DNA of 64,000 bases from Sulfitobacter sp. DSM 110093 (GTDB lineage Bacteria; Pseudomonadota; Alphaproteobacteria; Rhodobacterales; Rhodobacteraceae). Within the stretch, counting starts at the first letter, position 1. Each line of letters starts with the position of its first letter. The notes under the pieces are model-generated. The model saw only the letters and a list, made by a program, of their open reading frames with translations, was not told where the DNA came from and searched no databases. The position numbers and the translations under genes were made by a program. Positions 7,530 through 15,271 of the stretch are shown here, in pieces. The stretch is taken from the NCBI RefSeq assembly GCF_022788715.1, contig NZ_CP085167.1:2369001-2433000 (forward strand), in the 5' to 3' direction.

Positions 7530-8768
7530 ATGGCGAAAGCACTCACCGCAACGGCGATCAACGCCGCCAAGCCCGGCCCGAACCGCCGCGAAATCAGCGA
7601 CGGCGGGCAAGAGGGCCTCTTCCTGATCGTGCAGCCATCAGGCTCGAAGTCTTGGGCACTGCGCTATCGCTCAGTGGGAAAGCCGGTGAAGCTGACGCTC
7701 GGCGCATGGCCCGCCATGTCGCTCGCCAAGGCGAGAGCGGCGGCGGCCGAGGCGCTCGAAGCGGCGAAGTCTGGCGACGATCCCGCCGCAAAAAAGCGCG
7801 CCGAGAAGGCCGCCCGGCTCGAAGTTGATCTCTCCGAGCGCGACAAGGTGAAGACGCTAATCGGGCAATACGATAATCTGCGCCTCAAGGGTCTTCGCAG
7901 CCGGGCGACGGTGCGCCGGGAGCTCGATCGCTTCGTCGTCGCCGCGTGGGGCGAGCGCGACATTCACACGATCGCCAAGCGCGACGTGATCGACCTTCTC
8001 GACGGGATCGCCGAGAGCGGGCGGGCCGTGACGGCGAACCGGGTGCGGGCCTACCTCAACACCTTCATGAATTGGTGCGTCGAGCGCGATATCCTCGCCA
8101 TGAGCCCGGCGACGGGCGTGAAGCGCGTCGTCAAGGAAGCGAGCCGCGAGCGCGTGCTCTCCGACGACGAAATCCGGTGGCTCTGGCGGGCTTGCGACGA
8201 ACTCGACCTATGGGGGCCGTTCACGAAGACGCTCTTGCTCACGGGGCAGAGGCTTGGCGAGGTGGCGGGTATGCGCGAGGCCGAGATCACCAGCGCGACA
8301 TGGCACCTCGACGCCAAGCGCACGAAGAACGGCCGGGCGCACGACGTGCCACTCTCCGAAGCTGCGCTCGATGTTCTGGCGAGCACCATGAAGATCAAGG
8401 GCGCGGGCTACCTCTTCACGACGACGGGTGCCTCGGCGCTCTCTAACTTCCATCGGGGGCGGGAAGCCGTCGCCGCGAAGATGGTCGAGATCGCCGCCAA
8501 GGAACGCGGCGAGCCCGTCGAGATTCCGCATTGGACCTTCCACGACCTTCGCCGCACGGCGGCAACCGGCATGGCCCGGCTCGGCATCCCCGTTCGCGTC
8601 ACCGAGGCCGTGCTCAATCACGTCTCGGGCACGGGTGGCGGGATCGTCGCCGTCTATCAGCGCCACGACTACGCCGACGAGAAGCGCGCCGCGCTCGACG
8701 CATGGACGCGCTACGTCGTCTCGATCGTCGAAGGCAGGGCCGAGAACGTGATCCAGATTCGGGCGTAA
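7530..8768 (+). CDS. int: P4-type tyrosine integrase
   Basis: Catalyses integration and excision of the satellite-like element at tRNA-Asn. The 412-residue protein has the usual length. Residues 1-95 form the DUF4102 arm-binding domain (LTATAINAAKPGPNRREISDG; LTLGAWPAMSLAKARAAA), residues about 105-205 the core-binding SAM-like domain, and residues 210-390 the catalytic domain with R241 (TGQRLGEVAG), K266, H338 and R341 (HDLRRTAAT), H364 (LNHVSG) and the nucleophile Y376 (YQRHDY). It is transcribed inward, 188 bp from attL, and arm-type repeats fill the gap. The start ATG follows GAGGTTG at a suitable distance. Confidence 0.95.
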   Translation: MAKALTATAINAAKPGPNRREISDGGQEGLFLIVQPSGSKSWALRYRSVGKPVKLTLGAWPAMSLAKARAAAAEALEAAKSGDDPAAKKRAEKAARLEVDLSERDKVKTLIGQYDNLRLKGLRSRATVRRELDRFVVAAWGERDIHTIAKRDVIDLLDGIAESGRAVTANRVRAYLNTFMNWCVERDILAMSPATGVKRVVKEASRERVLSDDEIRWLWRACDELDLWGPFTKTLLLTGQRLGEVAGMREAEITSATWHLDAKRTKNGRAHDVPLSEAALDVLASTMKIKGAGYLFTTTGASALSNFHRGREAVAAKMVEIAAKERGEPVEIPHWTFHDLRRTAATGMARLGIPVRVTEAVLNHVSGTGGGIVAVYQRHDYADEKRAALDAWTRYVVSIVEGRAENVIQIRA

Positions 8769-8772
8769 GCGA

Positions 8773-8860
8773 GTCACACGCGGCGTGAGATATTCCCACC
8801 ATGTGGCGAACGTGCACCGAACCTTGTGACGCCGTGTGACGAGATGTGACGAGAGTGAAC
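8773..8860. promoter_or_regulatory. Control region with helically phased TGTGAC repeats
   Basis: In the gap between int and alpA (8769-8974) the hexamer TGTGAC occurs at 8825, 8835 and 8845, exactly 10 bp apart, with a degenerate fourth unit (GTGAAC) at 8855 and an inverted copy (GTCACAC) at 8773-8779. Spacing of one helical turn suggests cooperative protein binding on one DNA face, for example by AlpA. No clear -35/-10 pair was assigned. Confidence 0.55.
8808..8822. promoter_or_regulatory. LexA (SOS) box candidate GAAC-N7-GAAC
   Basis: GAAC at 8808-8811 and 8819-8822 are separated by seven bases, which is the direct-repeat LexA box of Alphaproteobacteria. It lies about 150 bp upstream of alpA. 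About two such matches are expected by chance in 64 kb, so position rather than sequence alone supports it. Confidence 0.45.
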
Positions 8861-8974
8861 TCGCGAAAATGGACGTGCGAGCACGCGGTATCTCACGCTA
8901 TCACGGCCGATCGCTCTCGTGCATGATCCTTCTACGGCCGGGCACACCGGCCAAGAGCAAGAAGGATAACGGCT

Positions 8975-9169
8975 ATGGACCGCCCCGAATACGTTCCCGC
9001 ACCTGTCGCCCGCCGCGAGATTCTCGGCGTCTCTGAAATGACTGTATGGCGTTGGCGGCAAGACCCGTCGCTCGGATTCCCGAGCCCCGTGCGCATTCGC
9101 GGTCGCCTTTACTACCGCACCGACGAGCTGCGGGGGTGGATGGAGCGCAATCGGCAATTCGCCGCATAA
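8975..9169 (+). CDS. alpA: AlpA-family regulator/excisionase
   Basis: Small MerR-like winged-helix DNA-binding protein of 64 residues. The motif EILGVSEMTVWRWRQDPSLGFPSPVRIRGRLYYRTDELRGWMERN is the complete AlpA fold: recognition helix (SEMTVWRW), wing (RIRGRLYY) and C-terminal helix. In P4-like elements and many satellites AlpA activates excision and replication genes. It directly precedes the primase/helicase gene and its TAA abuts the next possible start codon, so the two are likely one operon. AAGGATA serves as ribosome-binding site. Confidence 0.9.
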   Translation: MDRPEYVPAPVARREILGVSEMTVWRWRQDPSLGFPSPVRIRGRLYYRTDELRGWMERNRQFAA

Positions 9170-11296
9170 ATGCAAACCTCGCCGGGCTTTAGCGAAACTC
9201 GACGCGGCGAAGAAGCAGACCCGAGGCAACCGGGCAAACCAAAATTACCACACGCGGCACAAAGATCGCGAATGAAAAAGAAGCAGCAAATGCAACAGTC
9301 CGAAGCCAAAAGTCCGCGCGAAGCGGCACTGGCCTACGCCGCCGCCGGATTCTCCGTGCATCCAGTGCGCGGCAAGCTTCCTCTCACCAAATGGAAGGAC
9401 GCCGCTACAACTGACCTGACGACAATCAAAGCTTGGTTCGAACGCTGGCCCGAGGCTGGCGTTGCCCTCGTCACCGGCGAGCGATCCGGGCTTTTCGTTG
9501 TTGATCTCGACGTGAACAAAGAATCCGGTGAGTGCACGGGTGAAGCGGAGGCCGAGCGCCTCGGGCTGGCCGAGTATTTCAAGGGTGCTCCTATTGCGCG
9601 CACTCAATCCGGTGGACGGCATATCTTCTTTCGGGCTGGTGACGATCTCGACAACTCGGCAGGCACGCTCGGCTCGGCTATCGACACGCGCGGCAGGGGT
9701 GGCTTTGTCGTGGCAGCCGGATCACCCGGTTATGAGTGGCTTGGGCCGTCGATCGTCGATCTGGCACCGCCGCCGGTGCCTGAAAAGCTCCGCTCAATGA
9801 TAAAGGCAGCGAAAGCGCGACCCGAGCACGAGACTCCGGCGGTCAACATCGGGCCAATGGCCGCGCTTGCACGGCAACTCACCGCGACGCCGACAAAGGA
9901 AGGCGGCCACGCATGGGCCGAGCAAGCCATGCTCGCCGAGATCGGCCGCGTCATGGCGGCGGCACCGGGCACGCGCAATCACACGCTCAACCGGGCCGCC
10001 TTCTCGCTCAGTCAAATCGTGGCGGGCGGTAGCCTCGATCGAAGTCGCGTCACCGATGCTCTGGAACGCGCCGCAAGGGCCGCCGGGCTCGACGAGCACG
10101 AGATCGCGGCGACGATCGCCTCGGGCCTTGAGGGCGGCATGGCCGCGCCGCGAACCGCGCCCGAGCGGCCGCAAGAGCGAGTCCAGGTATCGCCCTTTGC
10201 CGAGCCCGCGCCCGAAGTTCTGGCAAGCCGGAAGGCCGTTCTCGCCTCTAAGATCGTACGCGCGAACGCGGTGCGGCCGCTTCTCTCGTCACCTTACCTC
10301 GTCAAAGGCTGGCTCGATCGTGGCGCTATGTCCGTCGTCTACGGCGAGAGCAACGTCGGCAAGAGCTTCTTCGCCCTCTCGATCGCTCACCATGTCGCCA
10401 AGGGCGAGAGGTGGGCCGGGTGCCGTGTCGTGGGCGGGCCGGTGTTCTACATTGCGAGCGAGGGCGGTCGATCCTTCGTGAACCGCGTCGCCGCGCTAGA
10501 CGCGCCTTCCGAGCGCCTCGTCGTGATCCCTGTCTCGATCGACCTTTGCGGCTCGGCCCTTGACGCAGAGGCGGTGGCGGCGCTGATCCGCGACGAGGCC
10601 GAGGTGCACGGCGAGCCCGCGTTACTGGTGATCGACACACTTGCGCGCAGCATGGGGCAAGGCGACGAGAACACCGCGCCCGATATGGGCGCTTTCGTGC
10701 GCAACGTGGACGTGATCCGCGAGAAAACTTCGGCGCATGTCATGGTGATTCACCACTCGGGCAAGGATCGGGCCAAGGGCGCGCGCGGGCACTCGTCGCT
10801 TCGGGCGGCAACCGACACCGAGATCGAGTTGACCGGCGAGTCCGAGATCGTCGTCGCCGAAGCGAAGAAGCAACGCGATATGGCGAACGGGCGGCGCTTC
10901 GCCTACCGGCTCGCCGAAGTCGATCTCGGCGAGGATCAAGACGGCGACGCGGTGACGACGTGTCGCGTCGAGCCTTGCGACGTGCCCGAAAAGAGCGCCT
11001 CGACGCTGATCTCGCCAGAACAAAGGCGGGTGCTCGACGCCCTCAATATCTTCCTTGTCGAGCGGGGCGTGCCAAATCCGGGCGGCGAAGGTTGGCCCGA
11101 GATCGGTGTGCGCAAGGTAGTCGATCTGGCCGAGTTCAAACGATTTGCCGCCGCACGCGAGCCCGACGCCGACGAACCGAAGAAGGCGTCGCGCCGGGTG
11201 CGCGACATGCTGGCCAAGCTGATCGCGAAGGGCGTCGTTTGTTGCAATGACGAAAGGCTTTGGATCGTCGCAAAGCACGGGAACGCGGGAACGTGA
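9170..11296 (+). CDS. Bifunctional primase-polymerase / RepA-like AAA helicase
   Basis: Replication protein of the satellite-like element. Residues about 50-210 form an archaeo-eukaryotic primase (Prim-Pol) domain: AGFSVHPVRGKLPLTKW, catalytic acidic pair D112/D114 in VVDLDV, H151 in SGGRH, and RGRGGFVVAAGS. Residues about 245-330 form a linker domain. Residues about 365-600 are a RecA/RepA-like (AAA_25) ATPase with Walker A GESNVGKS (392-399), Walker B LLVIDTLAR (485-493) and HHSGKD (528-533). The C-terminal part looks like a winged helix. The ATG at 9170 abuts the alpA stop; a second ATG at 9272 is also possible, since neither has a good ribosome-binding site and the first 34 residues are poorly conserved in character. 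Confidence 0.9.
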   Translation: MQTSPGFSETRRGEEADPRQPGKPKLPHAAQRSRMKKKQQMQQSEAKSPREAALAYAAAGFSVHPVRGKLPLTKWKDAATTDLTTIKAWFERWPEAGVALVTGERSGLFVVDLDVNKESGECTGEAEAERLGLAEYFKGAPIARTQSGGRHIFFRAGDDLDNSAGTLGSAIDTRGRGGFVVAAGSPGYEWLGPSIVDLAPPPVPEKLRSMIKAAKARPEHETPAVNIGPMAALARQLTATPTKEGGHAWAEQAMLAEIGRVMAAAPGTRNHTLNRAAFSLSQIVAGGSLDRSRVTDALERAARAAGLDEHEIAATIASGLEGGMAAPRTAPERPQERVQVSPFAEPAPEVLASRKAVLASKIVRANAVRPLLSSPYLVKGWLDRGAMSVVYGESNVGKSFFALSIAHHVAKGERWAGCRVVGGPVFYIASEGGRSFVNRVAALDAPSERLVVIPVSIDLCGSALDAEAVAALIRDEAEVHGEPALLVIDTLARSMGQGDENTAPDMGAFVRNVDVIREKTSAHVMVIHHSGKDRAKGARGHSSLRAATDTEIELTGESEIVVAEAKKQRDMANGRRFAYRLAEVDLGEDQDGDAVTTCRVEPCDVPEKSASTLISPEQRRVLDALNIFLVERGVPNPGGEGWPEIGVRKVVDLAEFKRFAAAREPDADEPKKASRRVRDMLAKLIAKGVVCCNDERLWIVAKHGNAGT

Positions 11297-11390
11297 GGGA
11301 ACGCGCGTGCCCGTGCGTTCCCTCACGTGCCCTTGCCGTGACGGGAACGCGACGCGACGCGCCCCCTATAAGGGGGCGTCGCGCGTTCCC
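11279..11390. repeat. Inverted-repeat cluster after the primase: candidate replication origin
   Basis: GGGAACG occurs at 11279, 11287, 11297 and 11343, and its complement CGTTCCC at 11316-11322 and 11384-11390. These build a perfect 14-bp stem (11291-11304 with 11315-11328), which covers the primase stop codon, and a long interrupted stem (11343-11390; GGGAACGCG, CGACG and CCCCCT paired around an ATA loop). There is no T-run typical of a terminator. Repeated motifs next to a Prim-Pol/helicase gene fit an origin. Confidence 0.55.
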
Positions 11391-11505
11391 TGCGAGCAGT
11401 CAGTGCGGCGCGGTGTGTCTTGGTGTGGTGATCTTTTTACAGAATTGCCGATAGAGGCGCTTGCCGCTCTCATGGCTGGCGGGATCAACAGAAAGGAACC
11501 TGACC

Positions 11506-11637
11506 ATGACTCGAGCCGACAAACTGCACGCCGCCGAACGACTGCGCGAGATCGCCGCCGACTTCGAGCGGAAAGCGGCCGAGCTTGAAGCCGAGGCACT
11601 CGAAGGGAGCGAGGTGGCGATCGAGGGCCGTGACTGA
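11506..11637 (+). CDS. Small coiled-coil protein, 43 residues
   Basis: A short open frame encodes MTRADKLHAAERLREIAADF followed by ERKAAELEAEALEGSEVAIE and GRD. The sequence is almost entirely an amphipathic charged helix, probably a coiled coil. AAGGAAC lies at a suitable distance before the ATG. The codon use matches the neighbouring element genes. Function unknown; small helical proteins next to replication genes are common in satellites. Confidence 0.6.
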   Translation: MTRADKLHAAERLREIAADFERKAAELEAEALEGSEVAIEGRD

Positions 11638-11762
11638 CAACGCGAGGGGCGTGGGCACGCCGTGCCCCTCGACCAATCAACAACAAGAGCACGAAAGGTG
11701 CCGACACATGAAGACGAACTCACCCTAACTCACCCTACTCGGGGCACGCTCTGCCTCGCCTC

Positions 11763-11969
11763 TTGGCCTCTAGCGGATCGCCCGAGCGCAACCTCTGGCT
11801 TGCCGTCGTGGCACTCGCCGTCCAGAACGACGAGCCCGATCGCCTCGTGCGATGGTTACGCTCGGCCGAAGGGCGCGAGATTTGCGCCCTCGCTGGCCTC
11901 TCGCCCGAGTGGGTTGAGCGGCGGTTCGAGCAAGGCGAGGGCCTCGTGCAACGCGGGCTCGCCGCGTGA
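11763..11969 (+). CDS. Small phage-type protein with NLWLAVVALAV...ICALAGL motif
   Basis: The 68-residue product (ERNLWLAVVALAVQNDEP, WLRSAEGREICALAGLSPEW, VERRF) resembles short proteins found in many alphaproteobacterial prophages, in which an N-terminal helix is followed by a helix-turn-helix-like ICALAGLSPEWVERRF segment. I do not know a function. The frame opens with TTG at 11763 and no earlier start is available; an unrelated frame starting with ATG at 11708 after a ribosome-binding site ends after six codons, so the true start region may be altered. Confidence 0.55.
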   Translation: MASSGSPERNLWLAVVALAVQNDEPDRLVRWLRSAEGREICALAGLSPEWVERRFEQGEGLVQRGLAA

Positions 11970-12052
11970 TACGCGAGAAAATCTCTCGGGGCTAAGGGGG
12001 CGTGACCGCATGGGATAGTCGAAATTGTGTCTGGTAGAAATTCTTGATTGCT

Positions 12053-12520
12053 CTAATCTTTCGCATCGGGCTCGCTAGCGAAGTTTATCTTCAAGGCACC
12101 TAAGCGTATTTCTTTCCCCCCATCCAAGTAAGCTCTGACTTTGATGAAGCCGGTATTGGCCATGGGCAAGGGAGACCAATGACAGGGAAAGGTCATTGAA
12201 ATCAATCTTTCCTCGGGCTCGCCTTCTTGAGAACCACCAACAATATCTTCAATCTTCTCTTCTTCAGCCTCCACCTCGGCCGCCAGGATTTCCGACACTT
12301 CGTCACCCTCCTCTTTTAACACTCTGAGTTTCAGAGATTTAAAGGGCAGCGCGGTTGGGATGCGTATATTTACGAGAGCCGCAAAAGATGGCAGAAGCCC
12401 CGGCGGGGGGCCGTTAAAGTTCATTTCACTTGAGTAGCAACCTACAAGCGTAAGTTTGCCATTTATTTCGTGACGAATATCGTCGCAGAAGATAGTTGTT
12501 CCATACGGCTCGACAGTCAC
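12053..12520 (-). CDS. DUF6941 family protein
   Basis: The 155-residue protein begins MTVEPYGTTIFCDDIRHEIN, continues GKLTLVGCYSSEM, and is beta-rich, typical of DUF6941, whose biochemical role is unknown. It is the last gene of a leftward operon: its ATG overlaps the stop of the XRE gene (ATGA at 12517-12520). Linkage to a toxin-antitoxin-like pair inside a satellite suggests a defence or addiction role; that is inference. Base composition is lower in GC than the phage-type genes on both sides, which marks the operon as separately acquired cargo. Confidence 0.65.
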   Translation of the reverse strand: MTVEPYGTTIFCDDIRHEINGKLTLVGCYSSEMNFNGPPPGLLPSFAALVNIRIPTALPFKSLKLRVLKEEGDEVSEILAAEVEAEEEKIEDIVGGSQEGEPEERLISMTFPCHWSPLPMANTGFIKVRAYLDGGKEIRLGALKINFASEPDAKD

Positions 12521-12900
12521 GAAGCAATTCTCTCCAGATTGAACTTTTGATTAGGGCTGATCGTACCCTTCGGGGCTGACCTAGCGCACTCCACCTGAAC
12601 GTTAATTAATTTTTCTTTCGATATGGTCCAATTAGTCTTTTCTGAAACCTTTTTATCAAGAAATTCTATTGATACGTCCTTATCCAAAGCATACGCGAAT
12701 TCAGCGATTGAACGTGCGGTGAGATTGGCGCTTCCCTTTAGACGGCGGTTTACAACTGATCTATCAACACCGAGAACTTCAGCGACCTCTTGCTGTGTCT
12801 TTCCAGACTCAATTAGCGCCTTCTGAATTACTTTCTGCAGACGTGAAATGAATCGGGCCGACTTCCGAGATTTCGGGTCAATCTTTAGTTGATATGACAT
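12517..12900 (-). CDS. XRE-family HTH protein, probable antitoxin
   Basis: DNA-binding protein of 127 residues. Residues about 22-75 form a Cro/C1-type helix-turn-helix: LIESGKTQQEVAEVLGVDRS, VVNRRLKGSANLT, ARSIAEFAYALDKDV. It overlaps the upstream RelE/HigB-like gene by 23 bp, the toxin-first order seen in HigBA-type systems, and is preceded by GGGAG. Expected role: neutralise the partner and repress the operon promoter, located around 13370-13560. The long C-terminal tail (SEKTNWTISKEKLINVQVEC) is not part of the HTH. Confidence 0.75.
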   Translation of the reverse strand: MSYQLKIDPKSRKSARFISRLQKVIQKALIESGKTQQEVAEVLGVDRSVVNRRLKGSANLTARSIAEFAYALDKDVSIEFLDKKVSEKTNWTISKEKLINVQVECARSAPKGTISPNQKFNLERIAS

Positions 12901-13369
12901 CTGTGTAGCTCCCGCTCGTTATGCACTTAGGCTCGTCAAGTTGCATCTGATTTCGCGCAAATGCCGTTTGCGCAATATATCTGCCATAGCTGGCCTGAAC
13001 CTCAATCTGATCTTTGCTGTCACCGTGACAACAGATAAAGGCATCTTTTTGTGGCACCCAGCCAAAAACTCTGACTTCGTCCGTCTTAAACTCCCAAACA
13101 TGATGGTCTGGGGTCCAAGTTAGCTTCTTAAACCGTTTATCCGTGGAGAAGTAATCACCCGCCACGTATTCGGCAAACACCGCAAAGATTTGTTCCAGCG
13201 GTGACAGGTCCGCGTAGAGCGCATTGTGGCCCAACGCTGGAAGATCGTCCTCAAGCCATCTGAGGAAATCCATTGTTCCATATAGTGCCCTCCACGGGAG
13301 TTCTTCTGGTTCCAGAGGGTCGATGCGGTCAAGGACGCCCGACTCACATAACTCTATCAGCGTTGCCAT
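12878..13369 (-). CDS. RelE/HigB-like (Gp49-type) putative toxin
   Basis: Probable ribosome-dependent mRNA interferase-like toxin. Residues about 88-145 (HHVWEFKTDEVRVFGWVPQK, DAFICCHGDSKDQI, LDEPKCI) match the core of phage-derived Gp49/HigB-type toxins. Residues 1-85 are an N-terminal extension without a recognised domain (PWRALYGTMDFLRWLEDDLPALG). The ATG at 13369 is preferred to a TTG four codons upstream. It heads a three-gene operon with an XRE antitoxin and DUF6941. Toxin activity is inferred from the motif and neighbour. Confidence 0.65.
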   Translation of the reverse strand: MATLIELCESGVLDRIDPLEPEELPWRALYGTMDFLRWLEDDLPALGHNALYADLSPLEQIFAVFAEYVAGDYFSTDKRFKKLTWTPDHHVWEFKTDEVRVFGWVPQKDAFICCHGDSKDQIEVQASYGRYIAQTAFARNQMQLDEPKCITSGSYTDVISTKD

Positions 13370-13562
13370 ATATATCAACAAATGCTTTCTGCAAGGTAAA
13401 TACTAAGGAAACCTAGCTGCGGATAACTGCTTCGGCAACGTTAGAGTGGTAATGAGTGCGCGAGCATCCGGCATAGTTGTGGGCGAGTTGCACGCCGCCG
13501 TCTATGAATAGCTCTAACCAAAAACTAACAAAAACGGATTAACCGGGACAGGACCCTACAAA

Positions 13563-14009
13563 ATGACGGCACATGCCCTCGCCAAACGGCTTCGTATAAA
13601 TTTCGGCCTTGGAATAAACGCAAGCTATCGAGCTGCACTCGTTGTCGCGCACGATCACGGTCTCATCGATTCGTCAGGGCGACGCAGCTCCTACGAGCTT
13701 AACGTAATTGCAAAGGCTGAAACGATTTTGTGCGCTTGCGTAGCTGGTGGTGGGCTCACCAAAGACCTAAATACCTTTCTGGCGGGTGCCCGTGCGTCTG
13801 GTGTCGCGGCACGGCTCGGAGAGCTTCTTGATAAGCCCGAACGCCTAGCGGCATCGCAATTCCACTTCGACGCGCAAGGCCGTGCGATACGCATCTTTGC
13901 CGACTTCGAAAAAGCGGTACTAGCCTTAGAGGTCTTCGCCGGTGGCCCCCCGGACGGCGGCGCGCGCATCCTCAATGGCGCGAAACTTGTCGAGGTGCTA
14001 GCCGAATAA
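13563..14009 (+). CDS. Orphan protein of the satellite-like element
   Basis: I do not recognise this 148-residue protein. The N-terminal part (ALAKRLRINFGLGINASYRA, ALVVAHDHGLIDSSGRRSSY) could be a small winged-helix-like module; the middle (LNTFLAGARASGVAARLGELLDKPERL) is helical, and the C-terminus is FHFDAQGRAIRIFADFEKAV. An AGGA lies upstream of the ATG. It is divergent from the toxin operon and precedes the capsid gene, so it could be a regulator of the capsid module or a cargo gene. Both are guesses from position. Confidence 0.55.
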   Translation: MTAHALAKRLRINFGLGINASYRAALVVAHDHGLIDSSGRRSSYELNVIAKAETILCACVAGGGLTKDLNTFLAGARASGVAARLGELLDKPERLAASQFHFDAQGRAIRIFADFEKAVLALEVFAGGPPDGGARILNGAKLVEVLAE

Positions 14010-14148
14010 ACGAATAGGCGGGGATATGGCCGGACCGCCGTGGGTCCGCAAACTCCGAGGGTGCCTCGCACTTCCCCCCTCCACCATCGGAGTGGCACGG
14101 AAAACCCCAACGAAAAGAGTGCACTAAGCGCCAAAAGGACCCCCAAGC

Positions 14149-15270
14149 ATGCAAAAACTTCGCGAACTCCGCGCCGCTCTCAAGGCCAAGACTGACGAAG
14201 CGCGGGAACAAATTAACGACGCTGAGAAGTTCGCCGCCGTTGATCTCGAAATCCGCGCCATTGGCGATCAGATCGAACGGGCCGAGCGCCTCGAAGAGAT
14301 CGAGCGAAATGTCGAAGGCCGTTCGCTCTCCGAGCCCGGCACCGAAGGCGCAACGGAATGGCGTTCGATCGCCCGTGGCGAGACTCGCGCCATGACCGTT
14401 GCCTCGGACGGCGGCGCAATCGTGCCCGAACAACTGGCGAGCCAAATTCAGAACCGGGTGCGCGATATCAGCCCGATCCGCTCGATCGCGAACGTCGTAA
14501 ACGTGTCGAGCGCCGACTTCACGATTCCGGTGAACGTGCGCGGCTCCGTCTCCCGCTGGTCTGGCGAGAGCGGCGATCGCAACCCGGAAACCGCGACGCC
14601 GACGATCCGCGCCGTCAAGCCGACCTTTGGCGAGGTGAACGCCTTTCCGGTGGTGAGCAATCACCTGATCGACGACTCGGCCTATGACGTGGGCGGCTTC
14701 ATTGTGAACAATGCTGCGAGCGACTTCGCCGAAGCCGAGGGTGCGGCCTTCATCGGCGGCAACGGCACCGACAAACCGACGGGCTTCCTCGCCGTCGTGC
14801 CCGAGGCCGCCGACGACGCAACCCGCACGGCTGGTGCTCTGCAATTCGTCGAGACGGCGGCCGTCTCCCTCGTGACCGCCGACGATCTTGTCGATCTCGT
14901 CTACAAGGCACGCGTGGGCTATCGAGCGAACGGTGTCTTCGTGATGAACTCGAAGACGGCTTCGATCGTGCACAAGCTCAAGGACGCCGACGGCCGCTTC
15001 CTGTGGTCTGACAGCCTCGCCGCCGGGCAACCGCCGCGCCTTCTCGGCTATGCCGTCGTGATCGCCGAAGATATGCCCGACGTGGCAACGGGTGCCTTCC
15101 CGATCGCGTTCGGCGACTTCAAGGCGGGCTATACGATCGCCGATCGCACCGGCGTTCGCTTGATCCGCGACGAGGTGACTCGCAAGGGTTTCACCGGCTT
15201 CTACCTTTCGAAGCGCGTGGGTGGCATCGTCACCGACGACGCCGCGATCAAGCTGATGAAGGTGAAGTAA
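14149..15270 (+). CDS. HK97-type major capsid protein
   Basis: Builds the phage-type head. The 373-residue length is typical. Residues 1-75 form the coiled-coil delta/scaffold region (LRELRAALKAKTDEAREQIN ... FAAVDLEIRAIGDQIERAER) that the prohead protease removes. The mature HK97 fold follows: GGAIVPEQLASQIQNRVRDI, FTIPVNVRGSVSRWSGES, TFGEVNAFPVVSNHLIDDSA, FIGGNGTDKPTGFL, and the C-terminal FPIAFGDFKAGYTIADRTGV. AAGGA precedes the ATG. It is the first gene of the head module and is followed by protease and portal, the reverse of the usual order. Confidence 0.95.
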   Translation: MQKLRELRAALKAKTDEAREQINDAEKFAAVDLEIRAIGDQIERAERLEEIERNVEGRSLSEPGTEGATEWRSIARGETRAMTVASDGGAIVPEQLASQIQNRVRDISPIRSIANVVNVSSADFTIPVNVRGSVSRWSGESGDRNPETATPTIRAVKPTFGEVNAFPVVSNHLIDDSAYDVGGFIVNNAASDFAEAEGAAFIGGNGTDKPTGFLAVVPEAADDATRTAGALQFVETAAVSLVTADDLVDLVYKARVGYRANGVFVMNSKTASIVHKLKDADGRFLWSDSLAAGQPPRLLGYAVVIAEDMPDVATGAFPIAFGDFKAGYTIADRTGVRLIRDEVTRKGFTGFYLSKRVGGIVTDDAAIKLMKVK

Positions 15271-15271
15271 C

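Noticed and set aside
11662..12018. 118-codon frame overlapping the 68-residue phage-type protein
   Set aside because: The product is Ser/Arg/Pro-rich shadow sequence, whereas the other frame has a recognisable motif (NLWLAVVALAV, ICALAGL).
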